Shown here: in pieces, positions 56,098 to 63,918 of the stretch
Layout: each line of letters opens with the position of its first letter
How positions within the stretch are numbered: the first letter of the stretch is position 1
DNA from: Pseudacidovorax sp. NFM-22
GTDB taxonomy: Bacteria; Pseudomonadota; Gammaproteobacteria; Burkholderiales; Burkholderiaceae_C
Reading direction: 5' to 3'
NCBI RefSeq assembly: GCF_021401245.1
Contig: NZ_JACBFY010000008.1
Span: 186,001 to 250,000 of the forward strand
Length of the DNA stretch: 64,000 nucleotides
The notes under the pieces: generated by a model
Database searches by the model: none
What the model saw: only the letters and a program-made list of their open reading frames with translations
What the model was told of the DNA's origin: nothing
Made by a program: the position numbers and the translations under genes

Positions 56098-56372
56098 TCG
56101 GTGCCGGAATGCTTGCTGCGAAGCCGCTGCACCACATCGGCCAGCGGCTTGAGGTGCCCGGCCTCCACATCCTGCTGGCCCAGGGCCAGCAGCTTGAGCA
56201 GGGCCAGGGTCTCCTGGGTCTCCTCGAAGGAGGCCACGTCCTGGATCACGGCGCGGGCCTCGCCGTTCTGGGTGATGACCAGAGGCTCGCGCCGCTGCGC
56301 GAGCGTGTCCAGCACTTCAGCTGCGTTGGCCTTGAGGTAGCTGATCGGTTTGACTTGCGTCGAATAGCGCAT
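56094..56372 (-). CDS. Phd/YefM-family antitoxin
   Basis: A 92-residue antitoxin: the N-terminal DNA-binding part (VKPISYLKANAAEVLDTLAQRREPLVITQNGEARAVI) is typical of the Phd/YefM family, and the C-terminal helix should cover the toxin. AGGAG lies six bases before the ATG. The promoter and an inverted repeat upstream suggest autoregulation. The pair stabilises the region or acts in phage defence. Confidence 0.87.
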   Translation of the reverse strand: MRYSTQVKPISYLKANAAEVLDTLAQRREPLVITQNGEARAVIQDVASFEETQETLALLKLLALGQQDVEAGHLKPLADVVQRLRSKHSGTE

Positions 56373-56390
56373 TCGCGGCTCCTGGGAAAG

Positions 56391-56425
56391 AGGACTGAAT
56401 ATAGACTTTTTCCAGTCCTTTCCAA
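56391..56425 (-). promoter_or_regulatory. Toxin-antitoxin promoter with inverted-repeat operator
   Basis: On the minus strand: -35 TTGGAA (56,425-56,420), 16-bp spacer, -10 TATATT (56,403-56,398). The 7-bp inverted repeat AGGACTG (56,391-56,397) and CAGTCCT (56,413-56,419) brackets the -10. This fits autorepression by the Phd-type antitoxin. Confidence 0.7.
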
Positions 56426-56433
56426 TCGGCCGC

Positions 56434-56745
56434 TCAGTGCGCAACCGTGAGCGACATCACGGTCAGTTGTCCGTCGACCATCTGTGCCGTGAAGCGCACC
56501 TTGTCGCCCGCCTTCACCTCCTTCAACAGCGCCGGGTCACGGACGCGGAAGACCATGGTCATCGCGCCCATGTCGAGGTTGGGGATGTCGCCGTGGCGCA
56601 AGGTCATGCGGCCCTGGGCGGCATCGACGCGGCGGACTTCGCCGTCGACCTGAGGCAGTGGCACATCGGTTTGCGCGAAGGCGGTGGGCAGGAAGACCGA
56701 GGCGGTCGTGGCCGGCAGCAGGGCGAGGAAGCTTCTCTTGTTCAT
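56434..56745 (-). CDS. CusF-like periplasmic copper-binding protein
   Basis: A 103-residue protein with a signal peptide (LALLPATTASVFLPTAFA). The mature part VDGEVRRVDAAQGRMTLRHGDIPNLDMGAMTMVFRV is the CusF small OB-fold: the H, W/M and M-x-M copper ligands are represented by RHGDIPNLDMGAMTM. It carries Cu(I)/Ag(I) in the periplasm. It lies downstream of the multicopper oxidase on the same strand, 167 bp apart. Confidence 0.85.
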   Translation of the reverse strand: MNKRSFLALLPATTASVFLPTAFAQTDVPLPQVDGEVRRVDAAQGRMTLRHGDIPNLDMGAMTMVFRVRDPALLKEVKAGDKVRFTAQMVDGQLTVMSLTVAH

Positions 56746-56911
56746 GGGTGGGTCTTTCGAAATCGAATCTGTGGCTCTGTCATGCGCTGGGCGATGTCCG
56801 CCCTTCCGGTTCGGGGAAACGCCGGGCGCGGCAGAGTCGGGAAAGATGAGGGACGTGACGTACCGGCTTTCGTTGGCGTCGGCAATCGAGCCTCAGGCGG
56901 CGGTGCCCTTG

Positions 56912-58309
56912 TCAGTGATGGTCATGGCCACCGGGCTTACGGACGGAGGCGGGTGCGGCATCGGTCATGCCTGGAGCCACAGCGTCTGCCGGACCGGCTC
57001 GGCTCGCCGCAGAAGGCGCCTGGCCCGCATCGACCTCATGCGCCACGCTGCCGGCCGGATGCCTGAACCAGCCCGGGTCACGGAAGTCCCCGAGCGCCTG
57101 GTCGCGCCGCACCTTCAGCAACGTGAACATGCCGCCCATCTCGGCCGGACCGAAGGGGCCGCGGCCGGTCATCATGGGCAGGGTGTTGTCGGGCAGGGGC
57201 ATCTGCATGGATCCCATCTCGGCCATGCCCTTGTCGCCCATCACCATGTAGTCGGGCACCAGCCGGCGGATGGTGTCGGCGACGCCGCGGTGGTCCACGC
57301 CGATCATGGTGGGCACGTCGTGGCCCATCGGGCCCATGGTGTGGTGGCTCTTGTGGCAGTGCAGGGCCCAGTCGCCTTCCTCGTCGGCGATGAACTCGAT
57401 CTGGCGCATCTGGCCGACGGCGACGTCGGTGGTCACCTCGGGCCAGCGTGCGCTGCGTGGCACCGCGCCGCCATCGGTGCCCGTCACCTCGAATTCATGG
57501 CCGTGCACATGGATCGGATGGTTGGTCATGGTGAGGTTGCCCACGCGGATGCGCACCCGGTCGCCGCGCCTCACGCACAGCGGGTCGATGCCCGGGAAGA
57601 CGCGGCTGTTGAAGGCCCAGGTGTTGAAGTCGGTCATGGTGTTGACCTTGGGCGTGGCGCTGCCGGGCTCGACGTCGAAGCTGCCGAGCAGAAAGCAGAA
57701 GTCGCGCTGCACGCGGGCGATCTGCGGATGGTTGCGCACCTTGGGGTGCGTCACCCAGAAGCCCATCATGCCCATGGCCATCTGCACCATCTCGTCCGCA
57801 TGCGGGTGGTACATGAAGGTGCCGGGCCGGCGCGCGGTGAACTCGTAGACGAAGGTCTTGCCCGGTGGGATGTGCGGCTGCGTGATGCCGCCGACGCCGT
57901 CCATGCCGTTGGGAACGCGCTGTCCATGCCAATGGACCGTGGTGTGTTCGGGCAGCCGGTTGGTGACGAACAGGCGCACCCGGTCGCCTTCGACCACCTC
58001 GATGGTGGGCCCGGGGGACTGGCCGTTGTAGCCCCACATGTTGACCTTGAAGCCCGGTGCCATCTCGCGCACCACGGGCTCGGCGACGAGGTGGAACTCC
58101 TTGACGCCGTCCTTCATGCGCCAGGGCAGGCTCCAGCCGTTGAGGGTGACGACCGGGTCGTAGGGCCGGCCGTCGGGCGGCAGGAGCGGCGGGGCGGTGG
58201 CGGGGCCGGTCTGCTGCGCGGCCTCGGGCACGGCGGCCAGGGCGACGCGGCTGACGGCACCGGCGGCGGCGCCGGCCAGCATGCCGGAGAAGAAGTGTCG
58301 GCGGTCCAT
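56912..58309 (-). CDS. Multicopper oxidase (CopA-type, Tat-exported)
   Basis: A 465-residue oxidase that detoxifies Cu(I) in the periplasm. N-terminal DRRHFFSGMLAGAAAGAVSRVALA is a twin-arginine signal. Copper ligands are all present: HWHGQ, YHPHAD, HPIHVHGHEF and HCHKSHHTMGPMGH. Methionine/glycine-rich segments near the end (MGDKGMAEMGSMQMPL; MMTGRGPFGPAEMGGM) could bind extra Cu(I). Its ATG overlaps the stop of the TolC-like gene (TGATG), so they are one operon. Confidence 0.91.
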   Translation of the reverse strand: MDRRHFFSGMLAGAAAGAVSRVALAAVPEAAQQTGPATAPPLLPPDGRPYDPVVTLNGWSLPWRMKDGVKEFHLVAEPVVREMAPGFKVNMWGYNGQSPGPTIEVVEGDRVRLFVTNRLPEHTTVHWHGQRVPNGMDGVGGITQPHIPPGKTFVYEFTARRPGTFMYHPHADEMVQMAMGMMGFWVTHPKVRNHPQIARVQRDFCFLLGSFDVEPGSATPKVNTMTDFNTWAFNSRVFPGIDPLCVRRGDRVRIRVGNLTMTNHPIHVHGHEFEVTGTDGGAVPRSARWPEVTTDVAVGQMRQIEFIADEEGDWALHCHKSHHTMGPMGHDVPTMIGVDHRGVADTIRRLVPDYMVMGDKGMAEMGSMQMPLPDNTLPMMTGRGPFGPAEMGGMFTLLKVRRDQALGDFRDPGWFRHPAGSVAHEVDAGQAPSAASRAGPADAVAPGMTDAAPASVRKPGGHDHH

Positions 58310-59853
58310 CAGTGGCCTCCTTCGTTCGTCGAGTTGGCGAGGGCTGCGCCTGTTCCGGCACCGCGCAGGGCCGAGAGGCCGGCGGGCGAACTGCCGGTCA
58401 GCGCCATCTGCAGATCCACCTCGGCGAGCCAGAAGTCGCGCTGGGCCTGCATGGCCGCATCCACCGTTCGCGCACTGGCGCGGGCTTCGGCCAGCAGCTG
58501 CCAGACGCTGGCACCCATGGCGTTGTAGCGCAGCACCATCTCGTCGCTGATCTGGCGCTGCAGCGGCAGCACCTCGGCCTGGTAGCGGTGCGCGATCTGC
58601 CACGCATGCCGGCGGGCGGCCTCGGCTTCGCGCACTTCGCTCGCTGCGGCCAGCGCCACGCCACGCACGCGGGCGGCGGCCTGCAGGTAACGTGCCTCGG
58701 CCTGCGCACTGCGCGCCTGGCCGAAGTCGAAGAGCGGGATCGGCAGGCCGATCTCCCAGCCGCGTTGCGTGCTGCGGCCGCGGTCGATGTCGTTGGTGAA
58801 GGTGGTGTTGCGCGCAACGCCCAGCTCCATGGCGTCGACGAAGCGGGTGGCGCGCGTCAGGCCCTGCGCTTCGGCCGTGGCTGCGGCGTCGGCGCGGGCG
58901 GCGCGGAGGTCCAGACGATCACGCAGGGCCTGCGCCTGCAGGTCGGCATCGGCGGGCAGCGAGGCGGGCAGGTCGGGCAGGCGGTCGGGCAGCGTGAGCC
59001 GCGCGGCCTGCGCGCCATCGAGCCCGAGCAGACGGACCAGGGCCTCACGGCTGGCGGTCGCGGCCTGCTCGGCGCGGGCCAACTGGGCCTGTGCGTCGGC
59101 CTGCTGCAATTGCTCGCGTGCGGCCTGCAGGGCGGGCCAGTTGCCGGCCTTCTGCATGCGCTGGGCCAGTGTCGCGCCGGCTTCGGCGGCATCGCGCACG
59201 TCGCGCAGGTACAGGGCGCTCTGCCGGTCCGCGACGGCGCGCAGCCAGGCACGGCGCGTGTCGGCCGCCAGCTGCAGGACCGCCTGCGCCGCATCGAGTC
59301 GGGCCGCCTCCTGCCGCTGGTCGGCCCAGCGGGCGCGCCACGGCAGGGTGAGCAGGCCCACCACGTTGAAGCTGATCAGCCGGTCCAGCTCCAGCTCGCG
59401 GCCCTCGCGCAGGCGGCTGAAGGAGAACACGGGGTTGGGCAGCGTGGCTGCTTCCGCCCGCTCGGCGTCGGACAACTGCAGGGCCGCGAAGGCGGCCTGC
59501 ATGCGGGGGCTCTGGGCCAGGGCGATGCGCACGGCCGTCTGCTGGTCGAGCGGCCGGGCCAGCAGCGCCTCCGCCTGCGCCGCGGATGCGGTGTCGGGCC
59601 CACGCTGGGGCCGGGCGTCGCCGACGAGCGACCGGCCCTGCACCAGCGAAAGCGCCTGCGGTGCATCGCCCTCGGGCGACAGGCTGGCGCAGCCGGCGAG
59701 CAGCAGGGCGACGCCTGCCAGGGCCGTGCAGGACGCACGGCGCAACATGGCTGGCGGCGCCGCGATGGGAAGATGGGGAAACGGCGGCGCTTTGTCGTGA
59801 CGGCGCCGCAGCGGCAGCCCGCGCACGCTGCGCGGGACGAGAGGGGTGGACAA
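58309..59853 (-). CDS. TolC-like outer-membrane factor lipoprotein
   Basis: A 514-residue outer-membrane efflux protein. Two TolC/OEP repeats with long coiled coils (ADRQSALYLRDVRDAAEAGATL; and the second one near residue 400) are visible, and the lipobox LLAGC occurs at residue 54. The first codon is TTG at 59,853, chosen for AAGGAG seven bases upstream; an ATG at 59,748 would give a normal-length signal peptide but lacks a ribosome-binding site. It may export copper across the outer membrane, yet no RND pump or adaptor gene is nearby. Confidence 0.85.
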   Translation of the reverse strand: MSTPLVPRSVRGLPLRRRHDKAPPFPHLPIAAPPAMLRRASCTALAGVALLLAGCASLSPEGDAPQALSLVQGRSLVGDARPQRGPDTASAAQAEALLARPLDQQTAVRIALAQSPRMQAAFAALQLSDAERAEAATLPNPVFSFSRLREGRELELDRLISFNVVGLLTLPWRARWADQRQEAARLDAAQAVLQLAADTRRAWLRAVADRQSALYLRDVRDAAEAGATLAQRMQKAGNWPALQAAREQLQQADAQAQLARAEQAATASREALVRLLGLDGAQAARLTLPDRLPDLPASLPADADLQAQALRDRLDLRAARADAAATAEAQGLTRATRFVDAMELGVARNTTFTNDIDRGRSTQRGWEIGLPIPLFDFGQARSAQAEARYLQAAARVRGVALAAASEVREAEAARRHAWQIAHRYQAEVLPLQRQISDEMVLRYNAMGASVWQLLAEARASARTVDAAMQAQRDFWLAEVDLQMALTGSSPAGLSALRGAGTGAALANSTNEGGH

Positions 59854-59931
59854 GAGAACGCTCCTTGAAGCAATGCATCGGCACCGCGGCGCGTCAGGAC
59901 GGCTGCGGCGGACGGACTACGGGCAGGACGT

Positions 59932-60399
59932 TCAGGAAATGGGCGGCTTGTCGGCCTGGGCGAGCAGGGCGCTTGCGAAGTGCGGGGCGCTGCTGCGGGG
60001 TTGCACGCGTGCGGGCGGCGCAACAGGGGCTGCCGGTGCCGCGTCGGTCATCGCCACCGAATGGCAGATCTGGCAGAGGCCGCAGTGGCCGTGGTCGTGC
60101 GCGGTGCCGCTGTCGTCGCCCTGGTGCGCCACGGACAGGGCGCTGGCGACGTGGGGCGATGCTTCTTGCATGCCGTGTCCCTCATCCGCGGCATGCTCAT
60201 GGCAGTGCGCCGGGGGCTGCGCTGTGGCAGCCGCCATCGCCGGCATGTGTTGCGGCGCCGGCATCGGATTGGCCGCGTGGGCGGCATGTGTGGACGGCGC
60301 GGCGGGCGTGACCTCCACCGCCATGGCGCCACCGATCCAGCCACGCAAGGGCAGCAGGACGAGGGCAAGGACCAGGACGAAGAGGCGCACGGGCGGCAT
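59932..60399 (-). CDS. His-rich periplasmic protein (DUF2946/CopL-like)
   Basis: The ATG at 60,399 (MPPVRLFVLVLALVLLPLRGWIGGAM) starts a signal sequence or membrane segment; the mature part is rich in His, Met and Ala (HAAHAANPMPAPQHMPAMAAATAQ) and has CGLCQICHSV near the C-terminus. This pattern fits DUF2946 / CopL proteins upstream of copper oxidase genes. Probably binds copper and helps regulation; direct evidence is lacking. It is the first gene of the minus-strand copper operon. Confidence 0.7.
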   Translation of the reverse strand: MPPVRLFVLVLALVLLPLRGWIGGAMAVEVTPAAPSTHAAHAANPMPAPQHMPAMAAATAQPPAHCHEHAADEGHGMQEASPHVASALSVAHQGDDSGTAHDHGHCGLCQICHSVAMTDAAPAAPVAPPARVQPRSSAPHFASALLAQADKPPIS

Positions 60400-60536
60400 T
60401 CTAGGAGTGCACGCCAGCACGGGCCTTGACGCCCCGCAGGGCCGCTGCGCCGCTGCGGAGCCAGCCTTGCCCTCGCAGTCTCATGCACCATCGTCCGACA
60501 TCGCGATGTGCACGCCGTCGCAGGCTTGGGTCACCC

Positions 60537-60551
60537 GGCAAGACGCTTGCC
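60537..60551. promoter_or_regulatory. Small inverted repeat upstream of the copper-storage gene
   Basis: GGCAAG (60,537-60,542) and CTTGCC (60,546-60,551) around ACG. It lies 25 bp before the ATG of the Csp-like gene in the 177-bp gap between the two divergent copper genes. Could be an operator; not a MerR-type 19-bp promoter. Confidence 0.35.
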
Positions 60552-60576
60552 CTCCACCAATGAAAGGAACATTGCG

Positions 60577-60906
60577 ATGACGCCCATCGACCACCAGGAC
60601 TGCATCGACGTCTGCAACGCCTGTGCCGTGGCCTGCAGCCATTGCGCCGCGGCCTGCCTGCGCGAGCCCGATCCGGGCGCCATGGCCGGCTGCATCCGGC
60701 TCGACATGGACTGCGCCGCGGCCTGTCAGTTCGCGGCCGCGGCGCTGGCCCGCGGCAGCGAGCATGCGGCGGCCATCTGCGCGCTCTGCGCCCGCCTGTG
60801 CGATGCCTGCGCTGCCGAGTGCGCCCAGCACGAGGCTGACCACTGCCAGGCCTGTGCCACGGCCTGCCGCGACTGCGCCGACGCCTGCCGGGCCATGGCT
60901 GGCTGA
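60577..60906 (+). CDS. Four-helix-bundle copper storage protein (Csp/DUF326-like)
   Basis: A 109-residue protein with 19 cysteines in CxxC- and CxxxC-type spacing (CIDVCNACAVACSHCAAAC; CALCARLCDACAAEC; CQACATACRDCADAC). This is the signature of the Csp family, which lines the inside of a helical bundle with cysteines to bind many Cu(I). No signal peptide is seen, so it should be a cytosolic Csp3-type store. AAAGGA lies before the ATG. It is divergent from the copper operon. Confidence 0.88.
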   Translation: MTPIDHQDCIDVCNACAVACSHCAAACLREPDPGAMAGCIRLDMDCAAACQFAAAALARGSEHAAAICALCARLCDACAAECAQHEADHCQACATACRDCADACRAMAG

Positions 60907-60921
60907 GAACTTCCAGATCTG

Positions 60922-63090
60922 TCAGCGCCCGGGCAGACCGCGCAGCAGCCGCAGCCCGTTGGCCACCACCAGCAGGCTGGCACCCATGTCGGCGAACACG
61001 GCCATCCACATGGTGGCCTGCCCGGCGATGGCCAGCGCGAAGAACACGGCCTTGATGCCCAGGGCCAGCGTGATGTTCTGCCAGAGCAGCGCATGCGTGC
61101 GGCGCGACAGCGCCACGGTGTCGGCGATGCGGCCGAGGTCGTCGTTCATGATGACCACGTCGGCCGTCTCCATGGCAATGTCGGTGCCGGCAGCGCCCAT
61201 GGCGAAACCGATGTCGGCCTGGGCCATGGCGGGCGCATCGTTGATGCCATCACCCGCCATCGCGATGACGCCGTGGCGCTGCTGCAGGTCGCGGATGGCG
61301 GCCAGTTTGTCCTGCGGCAGCAGGCCGCCGCGCGCGTCGGCAATGCCGACCTGCTCGGCCACGGCGCGGGCGGTGCTGGGGTTGTCGCCCGTCAGCATCA
61401 CGGGGGTGACGCCCAGGCGTTTCAGGCGTGCCACCGCTTCCTTGGAGCCGGCCTTGAGCGTGTCCGCCACGGCGAAGACGCCGAGGACCGCATGTTCGCC
61501 GGCCAGCAGGGTCAGGGTGCGGCCCTGCGCCTCGTGCTCGGCCAGCAGGGCTTCCAGCGCCGGGCTGCACAGCCCCTGCTCCTCGATCAGGCGGTGGTTG
61601 GCGAGCACCAGCGGCAGTCCGTCGACCACGCCCCGGACGCCGCGTCCGGCGAGCGCTTCGAAGCTGTCGACGCCGGGTATCGCCTCGGTCGTGTTGAGGC
61701 CCTGGGCAATGGCGAGCGAGACCGGATGGTCCGAGCGGCCCGCCAGGGCCGAGGCGACGCGTTGCACCTGGGCCGGATCTGCATCGCCCCAGGCCTGCCA
61801 GTGCACCAGCACCGGCTTGCCCTGGGTCAGCGTGCCGGTCTTGTCGAGCGCGATGGCCCGGAGCCGCCGCGCGCCTTCGAGGTGCGTGCCGCCCTTGATG
61901 AGGATGCCGCGGCGCGCGGCCGCCGTCAGACCGCTGACCACGGTCACCGGCGTGGAGATCACCAGCGCGCACGGGCAGGCGATGACGAGCAGCACCAGCG
62001 CCTTGTAGATGGCGTCCAGCCAGGCCCAGTCCAGCAGCAGGGGCGGCAGCACGGCCACGGCCACGGCGGCGATGAAGACTGCCGGCGTGTAGATGGCGGC
62101 GAAGCGCTCGACGAAGCGTTGCGTGGGCGCCCGAGACTCCTGCGCCTTCTCGACGGCCTCGATGATGCGGTCCAGGGTGGTCTGGCCCGACACCGCCGTC
62201 ACGCGCACCTGCAGCTCGCCGCCCTGGTTGACGGTGGCGGCGAACACCGGGTCGCCCACCGTCTTGTCGACCGGGATGCTTTCGCCGGTCACGCTCGCCT
62301 GGTCGATGGTGCTGCGGCCGGCGCTCACCTGGCCGTCCAGCGGCACGCGCTCGCCGGGGCGGATGCGCACGATGGCATCCAGGGTCACGCTGGTGGCGGG
62401 CACGCGCTGCCAGCTGCCGTCGGCGGCCTGCACCTCGGCCTCGTCCGGCGCCAGGGCCATGAGGCCCGAGATGGCGTTGCGCGCGCGGTCGGCCGCCTTG
62501 TGCTCGATCAGTTCGGCGAGCGCATATAGCGCCATCACCATGGCCGCCTCGGGCCATTGGCCGATCAGGAAGGCGCCCGTCACCGCCACGGCCATGAGCG
62601 TGTCGATGCCCAGGCGTCCACGCAGCAGGGCGCGCAGGCCACTCAGGTATATGCCGGTGCCGGCCAGCGCGATGGCCCCGGCGGCCAGCGCCATGCCGGC
62701 GATCCGCCACGCCGGGGCTTCGGGCAGCAACAGGTGGCTCAGCTCGGCCGCGATGGCGACGCCGAGGGCAGCGGCGATGCGGGCTGGACCGGGCAGGGGG
62801 CCGTGGTCGTGCCCATCACCGGCCTCGTGTGCATGCGTGTGCGCGTGGGCACTGTCATGGTCGTGCGCGTGACCATCGCCGTGACCGTGGTCGGCTTGGC
62901 GGTGAGACGGGGATGTGGCGGCGACCGCAGGCGCGGGGGCGCCGCATCCGCAGCCGGTACCGCAAACCGCGGCAATGCGCAGCGTGCGCGGCGCCGCAGG
63001 CGGGGCGACCGGCTCGGTGGCGTGGGTGTGCGGCGTGCGGTGGCGGTGCGCCGGCTCGCCGGCGAGGGAGGGGGAAGGGCGGCTCGTCAT
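60922..63090 (-). CDS. P1B-type Zn/Cd/Pb-exporting ATPase
   Basis: A 722-residue heavy-metal ATPase. CPC membrane motif (VIACPCALVISTPVT) marks Zn/Cd/Pb type, with DKTGTLT, the HP motif (SDHPVS), and GDGINDAP. The N-terminus lacks a normal GMTCxxC ferredoxin-like domain; instead it has GTGCGCGAP and a long His/Asp repeat (HGDGHAHDHDSAHAHTHAHEAGDGHDHG-like, about residues 70-100) for metal binding. The start at 63,090 follows the signal; the promoter at 63,114-63,144 is MerR-type. Confidence 0.91.
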   Translation of the reverse strand: MTSRPSPSLAGEPAHRHRTPHTHATEPVAPPAAPRTLRIAAVCGTGCGCGAPAPAVAATSPSHRQADHGHGDGHAHDHDSAHAHTHAHEAGDGHDHGPLPGPARIAAALGVAIAAELSHLLLPEAPAWRIAGMALAAGAIALAGTGIYLSGLRALLRGRLGIDTLMAVAVTGAFLIGQWPEAAMVMALYALAELIEHKAADRARNAISGLMALAPDEAEVQAADGSWQRVPATSVTLDAIVRIRPGERVPLDGQVSAGRSTIDQASVTGESIPVDKTVGDPVFAATVNQGGELQVRVTAVSGQTTLDRIIEAVEKAQESRAPTQRFVERFAAIYTPAVFIAAVAVAVLPPLLLDWAWLDAIYKALVLLVIACPCALVISTPVTVVSGLTAAARRGILIKGGTHLEGARRLRAIALDKTGTLTQGKPVLVHWQAWGDADPAQVQRVASALAGRSDHPVSLAIAQGLNTTEAIPGVDSFEALAGRGVRGVVDGLPLVLANHRLIEEQGLCSPALEALLAEHEAQGRTLTLLAGEHAVLGVFAVADTLKAGSKEAVARLKRLGVTPVMLTGDNPSTARAVAEQVGIADARGGLLPQDKLAAIRDLQQRHGVIAMAGDGINDAPAMAQADIGFAMGAAGTDIAMETADVVIMNDDLGRIADTVALSRRTHALLWQNITLALGIKAVFFALAIAGQATMWMAVFADMGASLLVVANGLRLLRGLPGR

Positions 63091-63113
63091 CGGGTTTTCG
63101 CTTTCGTGCCAGC

Positions 63114-63144
63114 ATTGAAAACCTTCAAGCCACTTCAAGGTCAA
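63114..63144 (-). promoter_or_regulatory. MerR-type promoter with 19-bp spacer for the metal ATPase
   Basis: On the minus strand: -35 TTGACC (63,144-63,139), a 19-bp spacer, -10 TTCAAT (63,119-63,114). The dyad ACCTTCAAG-CCA-CTTCAAGGT (63,121-63,141) lies inside the spacer. The overlong spacer that needs DNA twisting by a MerR activator is the family hallmark. The dyad ends 5 bp before the regulator's own ATG. Confidence 0.87.
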
Positions 63145-63146
63145 GC

Positions 63147-63611
63147 ATGCCTTCTGCAAGCCCCCACCTGCGCATCGGCGAGGCAGCCAGTCGCTCGGGC
63201 GTCAGCGCCGCCAACATCCGCTACTACGAAAAGGAAGGCCTGCTCGGCGCGGAGCAGCGGGCCGACAACGGCTACCGGCTCTACAGCGCCGACGACGTGC
63301 ACCGCCTGCGCTTCATCCGCATGTGCCGGGCCATGGACATGTCGCTGGACGAGGTGCGTGCCCTGCTGTCGCTGGACCTGCGCAGCAAGGCCGACTGCAG
63401 CGCGGCCTGCGAGGTGCTCAATGCGCACCTGGGGCATGTGCGCGAGCGCATCGCGGAGCTTCGATCGTTGGAGCAGGACCTGAAGACGCTGCGCGACCGC
63501 TGCGACGGGCAGGACAGTTACTGCCACACCATCGAGGCGCTGCATGCGCGTGCGGATGCGCAGACCGCCGAAGGCACCGCCACGCAGGCCGGGCCTCGGC
63601 GCCATGTATGA
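63147..63611 (+). CDS. MerR-family Cd/Pb-responsive regulator (CadR/PbrR-like)
   Basis: A 154-residue regulator. HTH: LRIGEAASRSGVSAANIRYYEKEGLL; the conserved NGYRLY wing; dimerisation helix; and Cys84, Cys88, Cys119 and Cys126 in the metal-binding loop region (DCSAACEVL; DRCDGQDSYCHTIE), as in CadR/PbrR. It activates the divergent ATPase gene by untwisting the 19-bp-spaced promoter, and because the dyad abuts its own start it may repress itself. Confidence 0.88.
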   Translation: MPSASPHLRIGEAASRSGVSAANIRYYEKEGLLGAEQRADNGYRLYSADDVHRLRFIRMCRAMDMSLDEVRALLSLDLRSKADCSAACEVLNAHLGHVRERIAELRSLEQDLKTLRDRCDGQDSYCHTIEALHARADAQTAEGTATQAGPRRHV

Positions 63612-63630
63612 GCGGTGAGCGGAAGTCCGG

Positions 63631-63918
63631 CTAGTGCTTGTAGCCCAGGGCGGTTGCGGGGGCGGGCCGGGTGAAGGGCCGTTGTGCCAACTCCGCGCTG
63701 GGCCGGGGCTCGACACGCGCCACTGGCGGCTCCATCCCGGATAGCTCTGCCAAGCGCCGATCGGCCTCGCGCCTCAGTGCGGAGATCCGGGCCATGGCCT
63801 CTGCCTTGACGATCCGCCGACCCCCCTGCGTGCTTTGCTGCAACTGGTGGATGGCTTCGTACGTGTCGCGCTCGGCCCGCATCCATGCTGCGAATCGGGG
63901 GTCGGGTGTGTCGGTCAT
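63631..63918 (-). CDS. Hypothetical helical protein (95 aa)
   Basis: A 95-residue protein. Its middle section (RDTYEAIHQLQQSTQGGRRIVKAEAMARISALRREADRRLAELSG) is a charged helix and the end is Pro-rich. It overlaps the end of an upstream minus-strand frame by 4 bp, a sign of a real operon. Unrelated to the metal genes on the basis of orientation (convergent with the regulator). Function unknown. Confidence 0.55.
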   Translation of the reverse strand: MTDTPDPRFAAWMRAERDTYEAIHQLQQSTQGGRRIVKAEAMARISALRREADRRLAELSGMEPPVARVEPRPSAELAQRPFTRPAPATALGYKH

